Source: Siphonodentalium dalli (taxonomy: Eukaryota; Mollusca; Scaphopoda; Gadilida; Siphonodentaliidae). From it: 64,000 bases of DNA. A program made the translations under genes and the position numbers. The notes beneath the pieces are model-generated. The model ran no database searches, was not told the origin of the DNA, and saw only the letters and a list, made by a program, of their open reading frames with translations. Positions 10,997 to 22,878 of this stretch are shown here, piece by piece; position 1 is the stretch's first letter; each line of letters starts with the position of its first letter. The stretch covers positions 207,738,151-207,802,150 of the forward strand of contig CP136065.1 of the NCBI GenBank assembly GCA_032622095.1. Direction: 5' to 3'.

Positions 10997-13410
10997 TATT
11001 ATACCGTCTTGGTCAGACAGATCAATTAACTGTAAAACTATTTCGGTCTCTTTCTATGAACATGCATTTTAAATTTCACTTTAATGTGACAACATTCATG
11101 TAGGTAGTGTCAGCGATGGATCAAACACGACATTGATAGCTCCTTTCAGACTGTCTGACAAAGATTTCTTGGTCACTGATATAAATTAAAATTGTATTAC
11201 ATTCTTGACTTTCCTGTTATGGTAGTGGTATGTTTAAAATGTAGTCAGTGATGAAAAGAATGTTCATGCCATATACAAACACTGTGTAAACTAGACACAA
11301 TGTTCACACTCTATATAAATATTGTGTAGACTATAAACACACATACACATTTGGAATGACTTGCCTGGTTATTTACAAGCTTTTATACAGGAAATCCCCG
11401 AGAATCTCACAGAGAAGCAGTTCATAAATACAACATACAAAACAAGCACTGATACAAGAAACAACACAATCATCAGGTCTGGCCCATCCTAAATTGAACT
11501 ATTAAAGTTGTATACAAATATTATATTGTAAGCTGCGTGGAATTTTGAGATAGTGCAAATTTGTTTTTTTTTGGGGATTCGGTTGGATTGGAACCCCGAA
11601 TTTAATTTTGGCATTCTAAGTCCAACATCAATACCACAAGGCCACCAAAGCTATCCCAAACAAGGAAGGTCAAATGGCCTCTGTATTCCGATGTTGCACT
11701 TAGGACGCTATATGCACATTTTAAAGTCTCTGTGTTAAGATATATGGTAGATATTTGGCACAGCTGCATGTTATATGTACTTGTCTCAGAGACATTCATC
11801 TATAAATATATACCACATGTGATGTTGCACACAGGCCCCAACTTGTTTTCATATTCTATGGACGCAACTTGCAAACACGATACCAGAATATAGTTCAAAA
11901 TGTGTGCTACCTGCTCATTTCATCTGCAAGTTGAGTGTAAATATAAGAAATTGATGTTGAATATGTTGCGTTCCATGGAATATGCATCAATGTCAGATGG
12001 ACTTGCATCCATACTCCATGGAATGCAAAAAATTGAACATCCATTTCGATCTTAATAGTTCAATTTAGGATGTGCAGAACTGATCATAGGACATTTAATA
12101 AGTTACATATAAAAATACTCCAGAGGAAAATGTACATCAGATCTCACAAATAATCCAATTGCAGTCAATATTCTATATCATTATCTTCTGAAGATCAGTA
12201 TTAATAAAACTCAATCACACAGATTCGAAACGAGTTGCATTGTTGACCTTCAACTATTTTTTCAAGGAGATCGTATGATGAGCAGAAGTGAAATATACTG
12301 CATTATGTCATATTACACACAATCATTTTCAATGATGAACTGTGGTATGCAATTTGGTTTATACAAAAAACAAAATGATTTTCTAGGTTGAAACAACACA
12401 CAATTGGAAAGTACATGTACTCTTAAAGACTGCATTTGAGCCAATAACACACATATTTTAGATGTATGTCATCAGAATCCAAAAGGGGTCATTTTACACT
12501 GACATGTCAATTGGAGATGTTGATCAGAATTTATATTTATGGTATCTCCATTCATCTTGCATTTGTTAGTGTTAGATTGATTCACAGGCATCCATTCCAG
12601 AGTTCGTTTAATTACAACATGATCATCAAAATGTGAGCAGTCAGTAATCTGGAAGCCGCCAAGGAGATAAATTAAGTTTAAAGTAAAATTGAAGTTCCAA
12701 ATCATTAATTTTAGCACCGATGACAAAATTTGCATACATTCTGATACATTCATTGAAAATGTCACAATCCAACATTACATGTATAACTTATCAACAAGAC
12801 GTGAGACTTGAGGACAGACAATGATTGATATGTTTGTAAATGAATCAAAATTATGCCCATATGATTAAAGCAATGACAACATATTTTACCTTTTTGTGGT
12901 GATAAATTGAAAAGTTCTACCCTGACATAAATGTTTCTAGATGTAAGATATGTAAGTCTGGCAAGCATGTGGCAATCTTATGTCCATCATATTTAAACAA
13001 AATTCTTATAATTAGAGGAATTTGCATAGCTGAAAATGCATACAGGACATCTTTTAATCACACTGAATGGAAAAGAAAACTTCTAAAATTTAACACACAT
13101 GCACAAAAAATCTGCTGATTAGGACAAGAAATAATGAAGACGGATTTTATGAATGTCTAACGAATTAAAATTTATATAGGTTGGAGCTGGGAACGCATTT
13201 CATAATCTGCTTGTAAATTACGGCAAGATGTCTCACATCGAAGTGGGTATTTATTGTTTTCTTCACCTACATTGATAGCTATATAATTGAAACAATTTTT
13301 GATAACTCACAATGAATCCCGCCCCCATATAAATATGATTATTGACAATATATAAGTGTCTTCGGTCATCTTTGTTTTCGATGTTGTAAAATTTGAATGC
13401 CAAAATCTCC
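10997..13410. other. Intergenic stretch, nothing recognised
   Basis: No exon or element was supported. The 97-codon frame at 12472-12765 looks like chance. This may include distal sequence downstream of the FREM-like gene. Confidence 0.35.
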
Positions 13411-13414
13411 TTAA

Positions 13415-13806
13415 CCCTTTACCCAACAAACCGGCCAAAACCGGCCAAATAAAGCTTCAACAGCCTAAAATATCTTGGGTCTGTCTCAATAAAACCATAC
13501 AAATATGGATATCATTGGAACCGGCTCCTTGACCACATTGTGATAGTTACAGTTATGCCCTGTGCCAATGCATTCTCTTATATATGCGAGTCGACCATAG
13601 GTCGCCTCGCATATATAAGAGAATGCATTGGCCTAAAAAAAATCTTTTTTCAACACTTTTTACCATTTTTTCTTACATTCTTTAACAATTTTATAATTTT
13701 TAATGTGTTAAGCCAATGCATTCTCTTATATATGCGAGGCGACCTATGGTCGACTCGCATATATAAGAGAATGCATTGGCACAGGGCCGTTCTGTTGGGT
13801 AAAGGG
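13415..13806. mobile_element. TTAA-flanked foldback family B1, complete copy
   Basis: Flanked by TTAA. Ends CCCTTTACCCAACA and TGTTGGGTAAAGGG. A long left arm with AACCGGCCAAAACCGGCC is followed by two 69-nt hairpins (13564-13632 and 13714-13780 approx.) in inverted order around an AT-rich centre. Each hairpin has 33-nt arms, loop ATA or TAT, and one mismatch. Short frames read through the hairpins are artefacts. Confidence 0.85.
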
Positions 13807-14281
13807 TTAAAAGCAAATATCTGTTTAATATCCAGTTTTTGCAGTAACCAAGATAAGTTGTTGGGATAGCTCATTAGTCCAATAGCTGGCTGATATCTTT
13901 GGAAAACATAGAAGAAAAAAAACATTTGCTGAAATTGCTAGGTGTGATATTTCTTCACCATTTTTTAGCAAATTATGACGCAGGATTCTGGCCCTGTAGA
14001 TGAGAAGAGGGGAATTTTGGGGTCTAACACTGACTGAATTGCTTTCAAGACAGACGTAGACAATGATATTATAGCACAGGGAGTAAAATAACTGTTTTGT
14101 TTCAAAGAGCAAAATACTATTCAAATTGGAAAATTTAATAGCATCTCAGCCATTTTGAAGAGCAGTTCAATTCCTAAGAAAACTAGTTGCTGAACTAACT
14201 TTATGCTTTTCGCAACAAACAATATAGCAACTAATGAAGCTGTCCTGATGTGGTTTCTGTTATTTGCACAGTCAACAGGTA

Positions 14282-14795
14282 CAGGCACATCCTGAATTCC
14301 AATACTATAGTGGTATTCCACTATTATAGTGGTATATGACAACAACTTATTCATGTTTCCTTTATTTGCATTGGGAATATAAGACGGCGCATACCAGTGC
14401 ACAGCCAAATTTCACTTTTAACAATATCACAGCAAATGAACAGTCTTTTGACAAAATTTGTTTTGCAATCTTTTGCACCAGGTTTGTTATTCAATAATAT
14501 TACAAATATATGCCTCTCTAAATGACAATAACAGGATGACTCAATCGCTCCTTCATAACAACATTTAACCTAATTGAATGCTAATTGAGTTGCTTATTGT
14601 ATGCCGTCATGATTAATCATTCTCCTGGACAAAATATATTAATGATACCAAATTAGTGCGACACTGACTTTAAATAATTTGTGTGAAATATGATTTTGGA
14701 TTATCCCTCTTTTATAAAATTCACAAAACGCTAATGGTCACATACCACTATAATAATGGAATACCACTATAATAGTGGAATTCAGGATGTGCCTG
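14282..14795. mobile_element. hAT-like miniature element, 514 bp
   Basis: Ends CAGGCACATCCTGAATTCCA and TGGAATTCAGGATGTGCCTG are 20-bp perfect inverted repeats followed by ACTATAGTGGTATTCC-type palindromes. Flanks AACAGGTA and ACCTGGTA match at 6 of 8 positions, consistent with an aged 8-bp target duplication. Confidence 0.7.
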
Positions 14796-14803
14796 ACCTG
14801 GTA

Positions 14804-15546
14804 AAAATAAATTATAAATGTTAAAGTGTGTTCTTTGAATCCAGTTATTTTGAAGTTTCAAAATATCATCTTTCCTACCCACCCCAAACCCAGACAACGG
14901 AGTACAAATTAGAGAAACAGACAGGTTGGCTGTTAAATGGTTTTGAATACCTAAGCACAACTACTGGTACATGTAACTCGATCCAGGTCATTAACAACAT
15001 ACAGCTGGTAGTAACATGCTGCAGGAAATATTAAATTCTTTAGCATTTTTCAGTATTTGATAAGTAATATGCTATGCAATATACTAGTTACTTTACTCCT
15101 TGTAATAGCACTATGTAATAACATATTTAGCACTGATTTAGTACAATTAAAACAGATGATCTCATTTTACATCATTTATGTTTGTATCAAGGGAATCCTT
15201 ACTTTTAAGTACCAGCATAGAGACTTCTTGCTTCACAAGATGCTGCCATGAATACTTTAAAGCTAATAACCTAGCTTGTATATTGCCATATCTGAATGGC
15301 ATAATATGATGGATGTATTGTAAGTCAAATTGTTATGATAAAGATACTGATTGTGGGACATTATTCTTTCCATGTGAGTTGTATGAAAATGGACCAAGAA
15401 AGTCAGTTTAACCACATTGTTGATATATCATATATCATTTTTCATGACTTGATACACCTCATATTACACCATCACCATATATGGTATTCCGCCACCATAT
15501 ATGGGAATAATATCTTTTACTCAATAAATTAGAAGTAATTTTTTCG
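14804..15546. other. Downstream flank / probable 3' UTR of the FREM-like gene
   Basis: AT-rich sequence immediately 3' (minus strand) of the stop codon. No polyadenylation signal could be pinned down close to the stop. A small palindrome around CCATATATGG occurs at 15474-15504. Confidence 0.35.
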
Positions 15547-16008
15547 TCATACTTCAGTGTTACCACCTGAGTCTATATGATTGATATGAACAACGCGGCT
15601 CTTCCCATTTGCAGCTACCACAGTTATAGTGTTCGTAGGTGATACGGGTGGTGATGACTTCTTCTTCCTCCTCCTAATAAGGAATAATATCGGCAACATA
15701 CATATAATAAATAGAACTCCTACTCCAATCAGAATAGGAATCAGTGAGTCAAATGTTGCTGCCGTGTTTGTTCCTATCTCCACAGTTCCTACAGATGCTT
15801 GTTTTGAAAGATCAAGAACGATTCTTGCCATGTTTGTGCCTTTTCCACTCTTCCCGATTCCGTCAATGTCATCGGCAGCACGTTTTGTTAGAGAATGGGA
15901 TGTGAGAACATGGTAGTCTATGCTACGTTTGCCGATACCTCTTGCAGCATTGTCCTTTGATCTAATTGTGTAGATTACATGAATAAACCACTGTCGACCA
16001 GCATCAAC
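15547..16008 (-). CDS. FRAS1/FREM2-like last exon: membrane helix, cytoplasmic tail, stop
   Basis: Terminal coding exon, phase 0 in, 153 residues and TGA. It starts VDAGRQWFIHVIYTIRSKDN, carries two dibasic points (GKRS and TKRA) and a hydrophobic span SLIPILIGVGVLFIICMLPI continuing through LFLI. A basic stop-transfer RRRKKK follows, and the tail ends SGGNTEV. T-E-V fits the class I PDZ ligand pattern (S/T-x-hydrophobic). Vertebrate FRAS1 and FREM2 bind the PDZ protein GRIP1 through their tails, so an equivalent contact is inferred. No AATAAA on the minus strand was found close to the stop, so the 3' UTR end is not assigned. Confidence 0.93.
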   Translation of the reverse strand, partial: VDAGRQWFIHVIYTIRSKDNAARGIGKRSIDYHVLTSHSLTKRAADDIDGIGKSGKGTNMARIVLDLSKQASVGTVEIGTNTAATFDSLIPILIGVGVLFIICMLPILFLIRRRKKKSSPPVSPTNTITVVAANGKSRVVHINHIDSGGNTEV

Positions 16009-16133
16009 CTGTATAAGAAGAGACGAAAAATTAATAAGATGAAGCTGGATGAGGCAAACATTAGGCGGCATGTGTTTATTAACTTATTGCTGCATTGGGT
16101 AGGGACTGACATTCTCATATCTCCAGACATTAA

Positions 16134-16388
16134 CCATTTCTATGCTAAATTCTTATTTATGAGTTATTCCCTTAGGAAATGTTCAGATTATAAGTTCACC
16201 AAACGTATATCGTTTGTTGACCTTATTATCTGAACATTTCTCTTTAAAGAATATGATCCTTCTGCACTTTATCTTTTCGTCATACTGCCATCAGTTCATT
16301 TTTCTGAACACCCCTCCATTTGAATAATAAATTATTCAAATGTATTCTGTCATAACTCAATGAGAGAATCAATTTAGTCTAGAAAGGG
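16134..16388. mobile_element. TTAA-flanked foldback family D, copy 1
   Basis: 255 bp between TTAA sites. Ends CCATTTCTATGCTAAATTC and TTTAGTCTAGAAAGGG. An internal hairpin has arms GGAAATGTTCAGATTATAAG and CTTATTATCTGAACATTTC. It lies in the last intron of the FREM-like gene. Confidence 0.7.
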
Positions 16389-17153
16389 TTAAAGAATCTT
16401 AAGAAGTGTTCAGACGAATGTGTTGCATTGAAATTGGAGTACAGACAATAAAGCTAAGGTTATAAATGGCTGCGATGCGTCTGTTACGTTGTATCTGTTA
16501 ACGCCCATAATGGAGATATTTTGATTTTCAAAGCAACACTTGCCATAACGCATACCTTATATGGTAGTTAAGCATGTGTGTCATGACTTTTGTTGTTTTC
16601 AATTGATAAAAGATGGTGGCTGTGAGTGAATCGAAGGAAATTTGACTTGTATCTATATCAATAATGTTTAAGTTGTTGGGATTTGACAGGTTTGACATTA
16701 TCATAGAATTTGTTTATAACAGATCGTTTGATTTGCAATATTCCAATATCGAACTAAGTTCAACTTATTAACTGCTATCAGAAGCTCTGCATTATATAAT
16801 GCAACATACTCAATGATCCAGTGTGAATGGTTAATCGCAGACAACAGATTGTGTCATCGTAACAGATCAATGCAACAGAGTGTTTTAACACTACCTTAGA
16901 CTAATGATTAATCACTCTCAGCATTGGACTAATGGAAATATTGTGGAATGAGCCAGACCACGGATTTGTCGAAATTAAAATAAATATTATTGATACAAAA
17001 TTTCAATTTATTTCAGTATTTAAATGTAAGTAACAAATGGTACAATACGTTTAATCATACGGGTTTTGACGCGATCAAAATTCAGCAAACTGCTTATAAT
17101 TTCCTGTGGACAAATTCCCATGAAGACATTGGAGACAATGTAAATATTTTTAA

Positions 17154-17807
17154 CCCTTTCATGACAGGATCCGCGCTGGTGCAGGGACCAACCTAGGGTC
17201 AAAATATAGGGAGAAGTGACTTCTCCCTCTTGGAAAAATAAGGAGAAGTGAGGGCTTACCAGGGAGAAGTGGAGCGTTAGTGCGACTATTTGTCGCTAGT
17301 AACTATTCATTAGAACTGATTGTTTTAGCTGTTATTATTGTCCACAATAGATTTTCGACATGTGTGAGGATAAACTGGAAGTATTAAGCTGAGCAGTAGA
17401 TCATCCAGTCACCAATTCTTCAGGGAGATTAAAAATTAAACTAAAAAAAAAAAAAAAATTGTTTTTGTTTTTGTTTAGGGAGACATCCACTTCTCCCTGA
17501 CGTCATATCAGGGAGACTTGCGGCCACACAGGGCGACTATTTCGCCCACGTCGCCCCCTAGGCTGGTCCCTGCGCTGGTGCATCATTAAAGATCATGTGC
17601 CAGTGCAATCTCTTATATATACGAGTCTCCCATAGGGAGCCTCACATATAAAAGAGAATGCACTGGCTTACAAGGTCAACGTAAATATTGTTAGGCCAAT
17701 GTATTTTCTTATATATGCGAAGCTCCCTATGGGAGACTTGCATATATAAGAGAATGCATTGGCACAGGGTTTTCTCAAAATTTCAGGAAGCTCCAGTCAT
17801 GGAAGGG
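17154..17807. mobile_element. TTAA-flanked foldback family B2 with nested hAT
   Basis: Outer element ends are CCCTTTCATGACAGGATCC and CTCCAGTCATGGAAGGG, with TTAA flanks. It holds two hairpins: an outer variant with CAGTG/CACTG arms (17598-17670) and an inner variant with CAATG/CATTG arms (17693-17763). The element is split near its left end by the hAT-like insertion at 17182-17572. Confidence 0.8.
17182..17572. mobile_element. hAT-like miniature element, 391 bp, nested
   Basis: Ends CAGGGACCAACCTAGGG and CCCTAGGCTGGTCCCTG, flanked by perfect 8-bp duplications CGCTGGTG (17174-17181, 17573-17580). Interior repeats GGGAGAAGTG / CACTTCTCCC, and there is a 15-nt A run near 17443. Removing the element restores the B2 end CGCTGGTGCA found in other copies. 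Confidence 0.92.
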
Positions 17808-17844
17808 TTAAGTAAACTCAATCGCTTGTTTGTGTTTTACTGAC

Positions 17845-17991
17845 CTGGAACAGTGGGAGGGTATCCATGGAGAAGCCGTCAGCACCCGGCTGATCCATCA
17901 GCTTAATAGCTCCGGCATCATCCACGGCAAATAATGCATTGAATGGAATATTACGGAATGTATCAGTAATAGTGTGTGGTGCACCCTTATC
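17845..17991 (-). CDS. FRAS1/FREM2-like exon: ectodomain
   Basis: A 147-bp exon, phase 0/0, encoding DKGAPHTITDTFRNIPFNAL, FAVDDAGAIKLMDQPGADGF, SMDTLPLFQ. Acceptor CTCTATTCACAG, donor CCAG|GTCAGT. The donor is only 38 bp from the end of a TTAA-flanked element (17154-17807) that carries a nested hAT-like insertion. Confidence 0.92.
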
Positions 17992-18347
17992 CTGTGAATA
18001 GAGAACAAATCATTGTCAGGTCTGAAAATTAGTCGTAACCTTGATATGTTGTGTGTTTTTATATTGTTTCATTTCTATATCCCCATGTTTAAGATGGAAG
18101 TGGTTGGTCCGTCTATCCGTCCACTCCATTTCCAGCAGATAGATTTAGTTTTGATGAATCAGAACTGACATACCGAATAAGTAATATGAGCAAACAAATT
18201 GAGTCAAGTGGTCAAATTGATGCTTCGCATTAAATATAAATTTGCTGATTGTTGAGACACAAATTCACAACTGTTTATATGTTTCCTAACCATTGTGTGC
18301 ATCTGCAGTATTCGAATACAGAGTATTATTATATATATTATACTAAC

Positions 18348-18538
18348 CAGAACTTTAAAGGACTCTTCCAGATTTGATGACGACTCTGCCACACACCCAA
18401 ACTCCTGATTCTCAGGTTCGTATTTTGGAATGTAGCCATCTTTCCCAGAACAGATGAAAACTTTCTCGACATTCAGATAGAAGCTGCCTCCGAGGTTCTG
18501 CACTTGGTTAACCTCAATTCGGCCGTACATAGAGTCTC
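18348..18538 (-). CDS. FRAS1/FREM2-like exon: ectodomain
   Basis: A 191-bp exon, phase 1 in and 0 out, encoding DSMYGRIEVNQVQNLGGSFY, EKVFICSGKDGYIPKYEPEN, FGCVAESSSNLEESFKVL. The MYGRI-V-QNLG-SFYL-EKVF-C-G-DGY-P pattern is family-specific, with two cysteines. Acceptor TTCACTTCCAG. The donor, CTG|GTTAGT, has T at +3. Confidence 0.92.
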
Positions 18539-18816
18539 CTGGAAGTGAATTAATTTAATACAATATTGTAAATTGTAATTCAAGTGGAATATTTGTCGCT
18601 GAAACATGCATTCAGATTGGCTGAGAATGCCTAACTTTAGTTTTCGATTCAGCAGCATGTCGCCACACGTCACTGTTCTGGTGCTGTTATGAGTAACCGA
18701 AAGGAACGTACCCAGAGATTTGATCACTGAAAAAAGGATATCTCACTTCATAATATGTAATGTCGATAAAACAGGTTTTTCTTGCAGTTTCTTTTAAAGT
18801 TTTTGGTGGATTGATA

Positions 18817-18942
18817 CAGTGAAGATAAACATACCCTGTTTCTTTGGATATTAGGGAATTTGAGCATGAAAACAGTTTATGAATGAGCCAGCGTGATGCG
18901 CGAATTCCCAAATATCCAACTCAACAGAGTATGTTTATCTTC
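18817..18942. repeat. Inverted repeat, intron
   Basis: GAAGATAAACATACCCTGTT pairs with AACAGAGTATGTTTATCTTC, and TTTGGATATT pairs with AATATCCAA, forming a foldback of ~125 bp. Flanking duplications were not identified. Confidence 0.5.
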
Positions 18943-19362
18943 TAAATATGCAAATACACTACCAAGATGGAAAGTCTGCTGAATTATGAGGAAATCCATG
19001 CAAGGCTAATCCATGGACTGGCACAGAAATGATTTATTTGGTTTAAGAAATATATATTCTTCCCCACTATTAGCATATAATGAATATTAGATTACAAGAA
19101 AACATGATTCATTTGAGTATAGAAGGACCTGGCAACAAGAAAATTAATGCTCCTGTTGAGCTACTTCATCAAGGAAGATAGGAATACACCAGACAAGTAT
19201 AAGAGAGTAGGTTTTGTGTTGTGGGGAAGCTCACTGTGTAATTCACCATAAACTTTGAGGATGTTATCTGTTGATAATATTTAATATTCCTTGATAATAG
19301 TCAATGAAGAATGTAGCAATAACATAAAGTCGTATATATTTTAATTATAACCATACACATAC

Positions 19363-19621
19363 CTTTTGAGAATGCAGTATCTGACTCGGGGAATGCAGTT
19401 GCTCCCTCAGATATGTAGGCCTCTCGCTTCTTCAGCAGTCGGAAGTCCGTGTTCAAACTGAATTTAGTGTCCACAGGATCGCTCACTTGCTGAAATCTGA
19501 TTGGCAGTTCAAAGGTGACAGGATCCTGTGGTGTGCACACTATTGGATCAGAGTATTCCTGGTCAATTGCAGTAACACACGGCACCAGCTTTACTACATA
19601 TTTTCCTGAATAATCACGCAC
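19363..19621 (-). CDS. FRAS1/FREM2-like exon: ectodomain
   Basis: A 259-bp exon, phase 0/1, encoding [18 protein letters not shown], then [37 protein letters not shown] and ending DTAFSKG. The VRDYSG-Y-VKL-PC and C-P[17 protein letters not shown] segments are signature FREM sequence. Acceptor ATTTTATAG, donor AAAAG|GTATGT. Confidence 0.94.
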
Positions 19622-20175
19622 CTATAAAATATAAAAAATGCTGGATGAAAATAATTGCAAGAATAATGCAAGAAGTTGATCCAAAACTACAGGATAATAA
19701 CCAGAAACAGTGATAGACAGACACTTTTGGGATCTATTTGAATAAGGTTGTAAATTTTGGGATTAATTTGAAAATAGGGTTGTATGATGAGTTCACAAGT
19801 TAATTTAGTTAAACTAATGTTTATTAATCAAGCTAACTCTTATAAAAACACAACAGTGAGATGCAGGTGAACATACATCACTCTTCTGCATCATCAAAGA
19901 ATCCTTCAAAACACCAAGTCATTACTCCAGATCCCATTGGATTTACTCTGATAGAGGTGTGAACAATAAGTGACCAATCCTTTGATTTTATTAATTTCGT
20001 ACCTCTTTGATTGATCCAACAACTAAGAATAGAATGAGATGCCTATAATTCACAACAATATTAACACAATTGTATACTATTATACATCTTTATTTTTTAA
20101 GAAAACAACTGGAAAATATAATCAAAGCACATATGTGCTTGAATATCTTCTCCTATTCTACAGGATAGAAAGACG

Positions 20176-20283
20176 AGTGAGAGCTTTCCGATGAATGGCA
20201 ACAAGCCATATTTCCGACTAAATCCTGAAAAATTACCCATCATTCTGCTGTGGTTTAGGAGTCGATTATTTAGGGCATTACTG
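20176..20283. mobile_element. Family A element, half copy, abutting a splice donor
   Basis: Right arm only (GAGAGCTTTCCGATGAATGG to GGGCATTACTG), followed by TA. On the minus strand the donor reads GTAAGTA then the element end CAGTAATGCC, so the insertion TA sits at intron positions +6/+7 of exon 20291-20418. Confidence 0.8.
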
Positions 20284-20290
20284 TACTTAC

Positions 20291-20418
20291 AGCATAATCG
20301 GAGATGAATTGCCAGGTTTGTTCTGGCTGTTCAAACGTCGGCTCACTTCTTATCAAGTTTAGTGTGAACGGCAGATCTGTATTATCTGTTGACATCACAA
20401 GTGATTCTGAACTTGTTC
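20291..20418 (-). CDS. FRAS1/FREM2-like exon: ectodomain
   Basis: A 128-bp exon, phase 1 in and 0 out, encoding TSSESLVMSTDNTDLPFTLN and EPTFEQPEQTWQFISDYA. The family carries a conserved W-F-SDYA at this place. Acceptor TTTTTATTGCAG, donor GCT|GTAAGT. A TA-flanked foldback begins right after intron position +7, so the target TA forms positions +6 and +7 of the donor region. Confidence 0.9.
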
Positions 20419-20656
20419 CTGCAATAAAAATGAGCAATTCCAAATTGAAAAATTACAAACAGCACTACAACAAATTAAGTCGCAGAGGATGCTAATTTAA
20501 TTGCAAGTTACCATAATTGTAAAAACATATGTTTCAGCTTGATAGAATGTTAGTCATTAATGATTCAGAACGGAAAGAAATAAAATTAGTATTTCTTTGT
20601 AATAGAGGATTCATATAGTCCTGACAATTTTCTCCCTCATGGTAGGCTATCAAGAC

Positions 20657-21236
20657 CAGGGTCCGCGCTGGACCAAAATTTCCTTTTTCCAAATAAAAAT
20701 ATTTTTTGCCAAATGCGGTCCCTGATAGAATAATTTTCTGCAAACTTGAGCCTTATGTTTCGACATTCGCAGTTTGAACGACTTTTGATATCGATAGAAA
20801 AACAGTTAGTTAATAATTAATTATACTCGCATCTCTATGGTGGTTTGTCATAAAACAATAAGCCAATCACCGAACAATACAATGATAGAAGGGTTGTTTC
20901 ATCAGAAGGTCACATCACAGTAGGATTAGCTGTGTAAACAACACCACCACCACCACCACATTAAATACTATTAATCCAACCAACCATCGCTACTAATGCC
21001 ATGAAATTAACTGCATCTTAAGAGAGGTGTTATCGTTTCCTAAACCTTATGAAACACCAATAATATAATTATGTTCTTAGAGTTTCCTGAAATGAATGGT
21101 ATATGACCAATATTTTTCAACTTTCTTGAGGAACTAAAAAGTGACTTGCAAAAACTTTTGCCAAATGAAAATATTTTTGCCAAATATGAATTATTTTTGC
21201 CATTGGAAAATTTGGCAAGTGACAGCACAAACCCTG
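20657..21236. mobile_element. hAT-like non-autonomous element, 580 bp
   Basis: Ends CAGGGTCCGCGCTGG and its imperfect complement CAGCACAAACCCTG, flanked by perfect 8-bp duplications ATCAAGAC (20649-20656, 21237-21244). Subterminal repeats of TTTTTGCCAAAT type occur at both ends. No transposase frame. Confidence 0.9.
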
Positions 21237-21374
21237 ATCAAGACTAGACAGTATTTCATACTTTTATTGCACAATTTAAGAAATAAACACGCTATATATA
21301 TATGTGCCATCCGTCTAAAAAGTGAAGAGTTTTTAATTCTCTTGTTTCCAAAAGGGACCAGTATTCCTACCAAC

Positions 21375-21479
21375 CTGCATGAATAGGAATGAAGTAACCT
21401 CTGAACCGAGCCTCTGTTCGGAAATTAACTGCAAGACGCCCGTCATCCTGAATCCTCATGCTGGTTGGATAAAGGAACC
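21375..21479 (-). CDS. FRAS1/FREM2-like exon: ectodomain
   Basis: A 105-bp exon, phase 1/1, encoding [20 protein letters not shown] and [15 protein letters not shown]. It continues the FREM ectodomain (YPTSMRI-DDGRL-V-F-TEA-F-G). Acceptor TTTTGTTCCAG. The donor, GCAG|GTTGGT, has T at +3, less common than A or G. Confidence 0.9.
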
Positions 21480-21921
21480 CTGGAACAAAATATCAAATAC
21501 ATTTAATATATTGTGTACCATAAGATGCTTTAAATAAATAGTGATAATTGAATGAATATCCATGTCATCAATTAATTTTTCTTAAAATGCATTTAATATT
21601 GAAACTTCAGCAAACGCCAAAAGCATAAAAAACATAACATCAAATAACAACCTGTCGTCAAATCAGTCTTTGAACCACAGTTCAATCTTTAAAAGAAGAA
21701 GTTTCAAAGCAAAGGTGAATAGAGAGATAAAATATTCACAAACATATCCACCAGTAAAACAACAGACCACTAATGAAAATAGCAATAGAACTTTTGGATG
21801 AAACAAACACTTTTATTTATCAATGCCAGCGAAATAATTATTTTTTACCATGAAGAAGTTTGTCCAGGGTCAGGAAGGGGTGGGGCTTGGTTTGGGTTTT
21901 GCAATGCAAGAGTGTTGTTAC

Positions 21922-22123
21922 CTTGTAGGGGTTTGTCTGAGCTCGGGGAGCTTCCAGAGATTCCATTCTGCCACAGAATAGCTGTGTCATACACGAAAGT
22001 CAGCTTCAGTTTGGTCCGCATGTCATAATTCTGCCAGCCTCCGACACCCACAGGAGAGTGGAATATATAGGAAACGTACAGTGGCACGGTCATAGACACA
22101 TATGACTGCTTCAAGTTCAGGAC
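21922..22123 (-). CDS. FRAS1/FREM2-like exon: ectodomain
   Basis: A 202-bp exon, phase 0/1, encoding [35 protein letters not shown] and [15 protein letters not shown]. The [18 protein letters not shown] stretch is near invariant in the family. Acceptor TATTTAG, a short pyrimidine tract; donor CAAG|GTAACA. Confidence 0.94.
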
Positions 22124-22165
22124 CTAAATAATAAAAACATAAATAATATAACATTTTCATTTTAA

Positions 22166-22624
22166 CCCTTTCTTGTACTAAAGAATCATTGATGAGTAGT
22201 TCCCACAGGAAATGTTCAGATAATATGTGCCTGTCATTTGCAGAATGAGGTCCCCAGAGGGTGAATTTAGTGATGCCACCCCACATAGCGGGCTAGCATA
22301 ACCAAATTCACCCTCTGGGAACCTCATTATGCTGAGTTGTAAGCAGAATGAGGTCTCCAGAGGGTGAATTTGGTGATGCTAGCCCGCTATGTGGGGTAGC
22401 ATCACTAAATTCACCCTCTGGGGACCTCATTCTGCAAATGACAGACACATAGGTGGTTTGTTGAACTTATTATATTAACATTTCCCTCAATAAATAGGGC
22501 TCGTGTGCAGTTTTATTTATCTGTCGTCTGTTTTATCAAGTTATCATCCCTCACAATGAATAATAGGCCGTTCCAATGTATAATTTTATAACTGAATGGG
22601 AGAATGCATTCAGTATAGAAAGTG
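22166..22624. mobile_element. TTAA-flanked family D element carrying a family C insertion
   Basis: Ends CCCTTTCTTGTACTAAAG and GTATAGAAAGTG between TTAA sites. The hairpin half GGAAATGTTCAGATAATA is separated from its partner by the family C element at 22233-22443, so C inserted after D. Confidence 0.7.
22233..22443. mobile_element. Foldback family C, short copy, nested
   Basis: Ends TGTCATTTGCAGAATGAGGT and its complement. Two internal hairpins have arms of the type AGAGGGTGAATTTAGTGATG. It lies in the family D element. Confidence 0.75.
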
Positions 22625-22878
22625 TTAATTACCAACAATTATTCTAGTGAATCCCAGAATACAGTTTGTTAATAAATACCGCACAATTCATTACCTGAAT
22701 CACAGAGTTCCAAGTCAGAACTTTATAAATGGGTCATGAGGTAATCAACTCTCTGTGGCTGAATCAAATAGAGCATTCTGTTGTCTTTGAAAATTTTGGG
22801 TTATATTGTCCATAGTTGTATTTTCTGGAAGGTGCGCCCCATCTGTGACAATCGTATGTTTTAAAATAGTAAACTTAC

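Noticed and set aside
13540-13925. Open frames of 91-109 residues on both strands
   Set aside because: They run through the B1 element hairpins and mirror each other. No coding signal.
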